9,432 nucleotides of DNA. It comes from Oscillospiraceae bacterium (GTDB lineage Bacteria; Bacillota; Clostridia; Oscillospirales; Ruminococcaceae). A program made the translations under genes and the position numbers. Numbering within the stretch: position 1 is the stretch's first letter; the number at the start of each line of letters is the position of its first letter. The notes under the pieces are model-generated. The model was given only the letters and a program-made list of their open reading frames with translations, was not told the origin of the DNA and made no database searches. The stretch covers positions 1 through 9,432 of the forward strand of contig DPBR01000019.1 of NCBI GenBank assembly GCA_003516865.1, given 5' to 3'. Shown here piece by piece: positions 4,916 to 9,432 of this stretch.

Positions 4916-5647
4916 ATGAGCAAAACAGCTGTTATCACAGGTTCGGGAAGGGGCATAGGCGCGGCTATCGCAAAGCGCCTTGCAAAGGACGGATATAATA
5001 TCGTAATCAACGAGCTTTCGGAGCAGGCGGGAGAGCAGTCGGCGGAAGAATGCCGCGCGCTTGGCGTTAAAGCGAGCGTTTATGCGTGCGATGTTTCGGA
5101 TTACGCACAGTGCGAGGAAATGGTGAAGAAAATCAAGGAAGAATTCGGCACAATCGACGTTCTCGTAAACAACGCGGGAATTACGCGCGACGGTCTGCTT
5201 CTTAGAATGAGCGAGGAAACCTATGACGACGTTATCAGGATAAACCAGAAATCCGTGTTCAATATGACAAAGCTTGTCGGCGCGGTTATGCTTCGCCAGA
5301 AAAGCGGAAGCATCGTAAATCTCGCTTCCGTCGCGGGTCTTTACGGAAATCCCGGTCAGATGAATTATTCCGCGTCAAAGGGCGCCGTTATCGCGATGAC
5401 GAAAACTTCTGCGAAAGAACTCGGTTCCCGCGGCATCAGAGTAAACGCGGTCGCGCCCGGATTTATCAGCACTCCGATGACAGATAAGCTCACGGACGAG
5501 CAGAAAAACGCCATTCTCGCGCAGATTGCGATGAAGCGCTATGGCACGGCGGACGAGGTTGCGAACGTTGTCGCGTTCCTCTGCGGCGAGCAGTCGTCCT
5601 ATGTTACCGGACAAATCATCGAAATCAGCGGCGGACTGAGTATGTAA
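4916..5647 (+). CDS. fabG: 3-oxoacyl-ACP reductase
   Basis: This enzyme reduces 3-oxoacyl-ACP to 3-hydroxyacyl-ACP with NADPH, the first reductive step of each elongation round. At 243 residues it is a classical short-chain dehydrogenase. The cofactor loop TGSGRGIG is at 8-15, Asp59 in CDV, and NNAG at 85-88. The active-site tetrad is Asn110, Ser138, Tyr151 and Lys155 (YSASK). PGFISTPMT (181-189) and the C-terminal GQIIEISGGLSM are typical of FabG rather than of other short-chain dehydrogenases, and position in the operon agrees. AAGGGA at 4904-4909 provides the ribosome site. The 28-nt gap after fabH is the largest in the operon. It contains TATAAT (4894-4899) but lacks a good -35 partner. 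acpP, fabK and fabD often sit between fabH and fabG in related clusters, and none is present here. Confidence 0.96.
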   Translation: MSKTAVITGSGRGIGAAIAKRLAKDGYNIVINELSEQAGEQSAEECRALGVKASVYACDVSDYAQCEEMVKKIKEEFGTIDVLVNNAGITRDGLLLRMSEETYDDVIRINQKSVFNMTKLVGAVMLRQKSGSIVNLASVAGLYGNPGQMNYSASKGAVIAMTKTSAKELGSRGIRVNAVAPGFISTPMTDKLTDEQKNAILAQIAMKRYGTADEVANVVAFLCGEQSSYVTGQIIEISGGLSM

Positions 5648-5657
5648 CGGAGGATTT

Positions 5658-6899
5658 ATGGATAAAAGAGTTGTAATTACGGGACTTGGCTGCCTCACGC
5701 CCTGCGGAAATTCGCCCGAAGAACTGTGGAAAAGCCTTCTCGAGGGCAAGCACGGCTTCGAGCTTGCGCCTTGGTTTCCCGACCAGGAACCCGATAACCT
5801 GAACGTTGTCGCAAAAGTCAAGAATTTCGACCCGACCTGCGTTATCGACAAAAAGGAAGTCCGCAGAAGCGACGTGATTTCGCAGTACGCGATTTACTGC
5901 ACCGAACAGGCTCTCAAAGACGCGGGAACGGATTTCAAGGATATCGACCCGTTCAGAGTCGGCTGCGTTATCGGAAGCGGAATCGGCGGTATTGAAACAA
6001 CATACGAGGAAATGTACAATTATCGCGAAAAAGGCAGCAAGCGCGTTTCCGTGTTCACGATTACAAAGATGATTGGCAATATGGCGGCGGGAATGGTCGC
6101 TATCAGATACGGCTTCAAAGGCTCGAATTTCTGCGTTACAACAGCCTGCGCTTCGGGTACGCAGTCGATAGGCGAGGCGTTCAGAATGATTAAGCACGGC
6201 TATCTCGACGCGGCGGTCGCGGGCGGCACGGAACACTCGGATATCGGCTTCTGTTTCGCTTCGTTCAACAATATGAAGGCAATCACGCGCTCTCAGGACG
6301 TTGACAGGGCTTCAATCCCGTTTGACGCGGAGAGAAGCGGATTTGTTCTCGGCGACGGCTGCGGAATTGTCGTTCTTGAGGAATACGAGCACGCAAAGGC
6401 GCGCGGCGCGAAAATCTATGCGGAAATCAAGGGCTACGGCTCAACCTGCGACGCTTACCACGAAACCAGTCCCGACCCCGACGGCGCGGGTGGCGCAATG
6501 GCGATGAAGCTCGCCGTTGAAGAAGCGGGGATACCCTTTGAGCAGGTGAATTATATCAACGCTCACGGAACTTCAACTCATATGAACGATATAACCGAAA
6601 CCAAGGCTATCAAAGCCGCTTTCGGCGAACACGCAAAGAATATCGCGGTAAATTCCACAAAGTCGATGACGGGACATCTTCTCGGCGCGGCGGGCGGCGT
6701 TGAGGCTATTGTCACGGCGCTTTCCGTCAAGAACGAAATGGTTCACCGCACCCTCGGCTACAAAACGCCCGACCCCGAATGCGACCTCGATTACGTCACG
6801 GAGGGAACGCGCGAAATGAAGGTTACTGCGGCTCTGAGCAACTCGCTCGGATTTGGCGGACACAACGGCTGTATCTGCCTTGTGCCGGTTGACGACTGA
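5658..6899 (+). CDS. fabF: 3-oxoacyl-ACP synthase II (chain elongation)
   Basis: This condensing enzyme extends acyl-ACP by two carbons using malonyl-ACP. The 413 residues match FabF closely. The nucleophile Cys164 is in TTACASGTQS (161-170). The two histidines are His303 in NAHGTSTHMND and His340 in NSTKSMTGHLLGAAGG, which also supplies Lys335. The gating loop reads NSLGFGGHN (395-403) with Phe399, normal for the FabF branch. SIPFDAERSGFVLGDGCG (219-236) is another family signature. GGAGGA at 5649-5654 serves as ribosome site, 10 nt after the fabG stop. FabB is a less likely name because FabB is mainly proteobacterial. Confidence 0.96.
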   Translation: MDKRVVITGLGCLTPCGNSPEELWKSLLEGKHGFELAPWFPDQEPDNLNVVAKVKNFDPTCVIDKKEVRRSDVISQYAIYCTEQALKDAGTDFKDIDPFRVGCVIGSGIGGIETTYEEMYNYREKGSKRVSVFTITKMIGNMAAGMVAIRYGFKGSNFCVTTACASGTQSIGEAFRMIKHGYLDAAVAGGTEHSDIGFCFASFNNMKAITRSQDVDRASIPFDAERSGFVLGDGCGIVVLEEYEHAKARGAKIYAEIKGYGSTCDAYHETSPDPDGAGGAMAMKLAVEEAGIPFEQVNYINAHGTSTHMNDITETKAIKAAFGEHAKNIAVNSTKSMTGHLLGAAGGVEAIVTALSVKNEMVHRTLGYKTPDPECDLDYVTEGTREMKVTAALSNSLGFGGHNGCICLVPVDD

Positions 6900-6917
6900 T
6901 ATTACGGAGGATTATAA

Positions 6918-7394
6918 ATGAGTACTAAGGAAAAGGATTTTACCCCCATCGAGGATTCTGTTGAGTGCGTTGAGGCGCTTGCGAAAATCGTCAGGGAGAA
7001 CAAACTCTCCAAAATCAAAATAAGCACAGAGCAGATTGATATTACAATCGAGGGTGAAAATCGCCCGATAGGCGGTATTCTGCCGCCCGTGCCTCCCATG
7101 GCAATCCCGCAGGCGGCGCCCGCTGAGAGCGTTCCCGCGGCAAAGCCCGAAGCGGTTTCGGGCAGGATTATCACTTCTCCGATTGTAGGAACGTTCTATT
7201 CTTCTCCTTCTCCCGAAAAGCCCGCTTTCGTCAAGGTTGGCGACAGCGTAAACGCGGGCGACGTTGTGTGCATTATCGAGAGTATGAAGCTGATGAACGA
7301 GATTAACAGCGAGTTTTCGGGCAAAGTCGCGGAAATTTACGTTGACAACGGCGAGTCCGTTGAATTCGGGCAGAAGCTTATGAGAATAGAATAA
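6918..7394 (+). CDS. accB: biotin carboxyl carrier protein of acetyl-CoA carboxylase
   Basis: This small protein carries the biotin that shuttles CO2 between biotin carboxylase (AccC) and the carboxyltransferase (AccD with AccA). The 158 residues fall into an N-terminal helical part (1-46), a Pro/Ala-rich linker (about 49-80) and a C-terminal biotinyl domain (84-158). Biotin is attached to Lys124 in the motif IIESMKLMNEI; Ser in place of the more usual Ala before Met is a common variant. The thumb segment GTFYSSPSPEKPAFVKVGD (91-109) distinguishes AccB of acetyl-CoA carboxylase from many other biotinyl domains. CGGAGG at 6905-6910 precedes the ATG by 7 nt; the gap after fabF is 18 nt. Confidence 0.96.
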   Translation: MSTKEKDFTPIEDSVECVEALAKIVRENKLSKIKISTEQIDITIEGENRPIGGILPPVPPMAIPQAAPAESVPAAKPEAVSGRIITSPIVGTFYSSPSPEKPAFVKVGDSVNAGDVVCIIESMKLMNEINSEFSGKVAEIYVDNGESVEFGQKLMRIE

Positions 7395-7403
7395 GGAGAG
7401 AAT

Positions 7404-7844
7404 ATGACGTTAAATCTTGAGCAAATAAAGGAAATTATCCCTCACCGCGACCCGTTTTTGCTTATCGACGAGGTTACGGAGCTTGAACCCGGAGTGCGCG
7501 TTACCGCGAAAAAGTACCTCAAGCCCGATGAATACTGGTTTAAGGGGCATTTTCCCGCTCAGCCCGTAACTCCCGGAGTGCTGATGATTGAAATGCTTGC
7601 ACAGGCGGGAGCGGTTTGCGCGCTTTCGCTTCCCGAAAATAAGGGAAAAATCGCGTTTTTTGCCGGTATCGACAAGGCGCGCTTTAGAGGACAGGTGCTT
7701 CCCGGCGATACTCTCGAACTTTTTGTCGAAATGACCGAGCAGAGAGGTCCTATCGGCTTCGGAAAAGCCGTTGCAAAGGTTAACGGCAAGAAGGTTGTGA
7801 CTGCGGAGATTTCTTTTGCGGTTGCCGAGCCGAAAAGTGAATAA
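7404..7844 (+). CDS. fabZ: 3-hydroxyacyl-ACP dehydratase
   Basis: This enzyme removes water from 3-hydroxyacyl-ACP to give trans-2-enoyl-ACP, the substrate for the enoyl reductase. The 146 residues form a single hotdog fold. IIPHRDPFLLIDEV (11-24) is the conserved N-terminal motif. The catalytic pair is His49 and Glu63 in GHFPAQPVTPGVLMIE, with the 14-residue spacing seen in FabZ; Glu rather than Asp at the second position argues against FabA. AAGGAG (7393-7398) overlaps the stop codon of accB, so translation is probably coupled. Its place between accB and accC is the usual clostridial and streptococcal arrangement. No isomerase of the FabN or FabM kind is seen in the window, so the origin of any unsaturated fatty acids is unknown. 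Confidence 0.96.
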   Translation: MTLNLEQIKEIIPHRDPFLLIDEVTELEPGVRVTAKKYLKPDEYWFKGHFPAQPVTPGVLMIEMLAQAGAVCALSLPENKGKIAFFAGIDKARFRGQVLPGDTLELFVEMTEQRGPIGFGKAVAKVNGKKVVTAEISFAVAEPKSE

Positions 7845-7859
7845 TTTGGAGCTGACGGA

Positions 7860-9209
7860 ATGTTTAATAAAATACTTATCGCAAACCGCGGTGAAATTGC
7901 GATTCGCATAATGAGAGCGTGCAGAGAACTTGGAATTAAGACCGTTGCGGTCTATTCCGAGGCGGACAAGTCCGCGCTTCACGCGCAGATTGCAGACGAA
8001 GCAGTGTGCATCGGTCCCGCGCCCTCGAAGGACAGCTATCTCAATACAAAGGCGATTATCGCCGCCTGCGAAATTACCCACGCCGAGGCAATTCACCCCG
8101 GATTCGGGTTCCTTTCGGAGAACGCGGATTTCGCAAGACTTTGCGAGAAATGCGGAATTGCTTTTATTGGTCCCACCGGCGACGTTATGGACGCTATGGG
8201 CGACAAGGCGAGCGCAAAGCAGACGATGAAAAATGCGGGAGTTCCGGTTATTCCCGGCTCGGACGGCGTTGTGCCGTCGCTTGAGCGCGCCTACGAGGTT
8301 TGCCGCGAAATCGGTTATCCCGTTATGCTGAAAGCTTCGGCGGGCGGCGGCGGACGAGGTATACGTCTTGTAAACACGGAAAGCGAGCTTGAGAGCAACT
8401 ATCTCTCCGCAAGCAAGGAAGCGCTCGATTATTTCGGAAACGGCGATATTTATATCGAGAAATTCCTCGTAAATCCGCGCCATATAGAGTTCCAGCTTCT
8501 CGCGGACAACTATGGGAACGTCGTTCATCTCGGCGAGCGCGATTGTTCGCTTCAGAGAAGAAACCAGAAGGTTCTCGAAGAAAGTCCCAGCCCCATTATG
8601 ACCGAGGAGCTTCGCGGGAGAATGGGAAGCGCGGCGGTGAGCGCGGCGAAAGCCTGCGGTTATCGGAACGCGGGTACGATAGAATTCCTTGTCGATAAGG
8701 ATAAGAACTTCTATTTTATGGAAATGAACACGCGTATTCAGGTTGAACACCCCGTAACCGAGTTTGTCACGGGTATCGACCTCGTTAAAGCGCAGATAAG
8801 AATTGCCGCGGGAGAACGGCTTTGGTTCTCGCAGAACGACGTTAAAGTCACGGGGCACGCTATCGAGTGCAGAATTAACGCCGAGGACCCGCTCCACAAC
8901 TTCCGTCCCTGCCCCGGAACGATAAATTCGCTTCACTCGCCCGGCGGCTTCAACGTCAGGATTGACAGCGCGGTTTACGCGGGCTACACAATTCCGCCGT
9001 ATTACGACAGTATGATTGCAAAGCTTATTGTAAAGGGCGGCGACAGGGACGAGGCTATCGCGAAAATGCGCGTTGCGCTCGCCGAGTTCATTATCGGCGG
9101 CGTTGAAACGAATATTGATTTTCAGCTCAGACTGCTCCGCGACGAGAATTTTGTGCGCGGTGAGTTCGACAACGGTTATCTTAACCGAAAAAACGTTATG
9201 GAGGATTAA
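7860..9209 (+). CDS. accC: biotin carboxylase subunit of acetyl-CoA carboxylase
   Basis: This ATP-grasp enzyme carboxylates the biotin on AccB using ATP and bicarbonate. The 449 residues equal the E. coli length. The N-terminal domain starts ILIANRGEIAIRI (5-17). In the ATP-grasp domain Lys116, Lys158 and the flexible loop GGGGRG (162-167) bind nucleotide. His208, Glu275 and Glu288 bind metal and nucleotide. The active-site motif EMNTRIQVEHPVTE (288-301) contains Asn290, Arg292, Gln294 and Glu296, and Arg338 is also present. All key residues are in place. There is no fused biotinyl or carboxyltransferase domain, so this is the stand-alone subunit and not pyruvate carboxylase. GGAG (7848-7851) with an 8-nt spacer precedes the ATG, 15 nt after fabZ. 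Confidence 0.97.
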   Translation: MFNKILIANRGEIAIRIMRACRELGIKTVAVYSEADKSALHAQIADEAVCIGPAPSKDSYLNTKAIIAACEITHAEAIHPGFGFLSENADFARLCEKCGIAFIGPTGDVMDAMGDKASAKQTMKNAGVPVIPGSDGVVPSLERAYEVCREIGYPVMLKASAGGGGRGIRLVNTESELESNYLSASKEALDYFGNGDIYIEKFLVNPRHIEFQLLADNYGNVVHLGERDCSLQRRNQKVLEESPSPIMTEELRGRMGSAAVSAAKACGYRNAGTIEFLVDKDKNFYFMEMNTRIQVEHPVTEFVTGIDLVKAQIRIAAGERLWFSQNDVKVTGHAIECRINAEDPLHNFRPCPGTINSLHSPGGFNVRIDSAVYAGYTIPPYYDSMIAKLIVKGGDRDEAIAKMRVALAEFIIGGVETNIDFQLRLLRDENFVRGEFDNGYLNRKNVMED

Positions 9210-9215
9210 TCGCCG

Positions 9216-9432
9216 ATGAATATTGAAGATATGTTCAAGGTCGTCAAGGCGCGCTTCACCGACGATAATCATTCTTCCGCGCAGGCGGCGAAGGACGTTG
9301 AAATCCCGCAGGGACTGCTGTTCAAATGCCCGCGCTGCGGCGGAGTTCTCTACAACGATGAATTTGTGAACGCGATGAAGGTCTGCCCGAAATGCGGCTA
9401 TCACGCGCGTCTGACGTGGCAGGAGCGGCTTG
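9216..9432 (+). CDS. accD: acetyl-CoA carboxylase carboxyltransferase beta subunit, N-terminal part (cut by window end)
   Basis: Seventy-two codons are present before the window ends. They contain the four-cysteine zinc finger typical of AccD: FKCPRCGG (Cys38, Cys41) and KVCPKCGYH (Cys57, Cys60), with 15 residues between the pairs. A helical lead-in (IEDMFKVVKARF) comes first and an LTWQERL segment follows, matching the family's usual xxARERI position. The beta subunit works with AccA to transfer the carboxyl group from biotin to acetyl-CoA. The ATG at 9216 lies 6 nt after the accC stop; GGAGG at 9200-9204, inside accC, gives an 11-nt spacer. Whether accA follows separately or is fused to this gene cannot be seen. 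Confidence 0.92.
   Translation, partial: MNIEDMFKVVKARFTDDNHSSAQAAKDVEIPQGLLFKCPRCGGVLYNDEFVNAMKVCPKCGYHARLTWQERL

Noticed and set aside
3874..5010. A 378-codon minus-strand frame opposite fabH that runs into the control region.
   Set aside because: It is the antisense shadow of a complete FabH, shows no family motif, and would need to start inside fabG.
7410..9404. A 664-codon open frame on the minus strand opposite fabZ, accC and the start of accD.
   Set aside because: It lies opposite three genes with every catalytic residue in place. Its product is rich in Arg, Asn, His and Val with no recognisable domain, as expected from the complement of strongly biased codons that rarely give antisense stops.
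9216..9432. Zinc-ribbon protein other than AccD.
   Set aside because: The CxxC-x15-CxxC pattern with its surrounding residues and the position right after accC fit AccD best; only the missing remainder leaves doubt.

Overview
This window looks like a chromosomal segment of a Gram-positive clostridium, most likely an Oscillospirales/Ruminococcus-type gut bacterium. That placement rests on three things: strong AAGGAG/GGAGG ribosome binding sites before almost every gene, a type II fatty-acid synthesis cluster in the gene order usual for Clostridia (fabH ... fabG-fabF-accB-fabZ-accC-accD), and an ECF sigma factor paired with a single-pass membrane protein of a kind common in that group. It is inferred from gene content only; there is no rRNA here. 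All the enzymes recognised are core metabolism. I found no phage, IS element, CRISPR array, tRNA or toxin system.

Layout. Bases 1-156 hold the possible tail of an upstream gene and a candidate ECF-type promoter. Bases 157-1439 (+) encode an ECF sigma factor followed by a membrane protein that is probably its anti-sigma factor. A hairpin with T tracts on both sides (1443-1470) ends this unit and, on the other strand, the unit that converges on it. Bases 1472-3733 (-) form a tight three-gene operon read right to left: fabD (malonyl-CoA:ACP transacylase), aroE (shikimate dehydrogenase) and aroK (shikimate kinase). Bases 3734-3888 are a divergent control region with one good promoter on each strand. 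Bases 3889-9432 (+) are the main lipid operon: fabH, fabG, fabF, accB, fabZ, accC and the first 72 codons of accD, with gaps of only 6-28 nt.

How the genes work together. AccB, AccC and AccD (with AccA, not seen) make malonyl-CoA. FabD moves the malonyl group to acyl carrier protein, FabH starts chains, FabF elongates them, and FabG and FabZ carry out the first reduction and the dehydration. Acyl carrier protein and an enoyl-ACP reductase are needed to complete the cycle but are absent here. AroE and AroK carry out two consecutive steps of the shikimate pathway (3-dehydroshikimate to shikimate to shikimate 3-phosphate) and appear to be co-transcribed with fabD.

The least ordinary feature is the fabD/fabH intergenic region. 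The two best promoters face each other, so each transcript should run through the other's promoter, and a perfect 9-bp inverted repeat lies around the two predicted start points. This is a testable candidate for coordinated or mutually exclusive control of the two operons. I saw no convincing evidence of an entirely new biological system.
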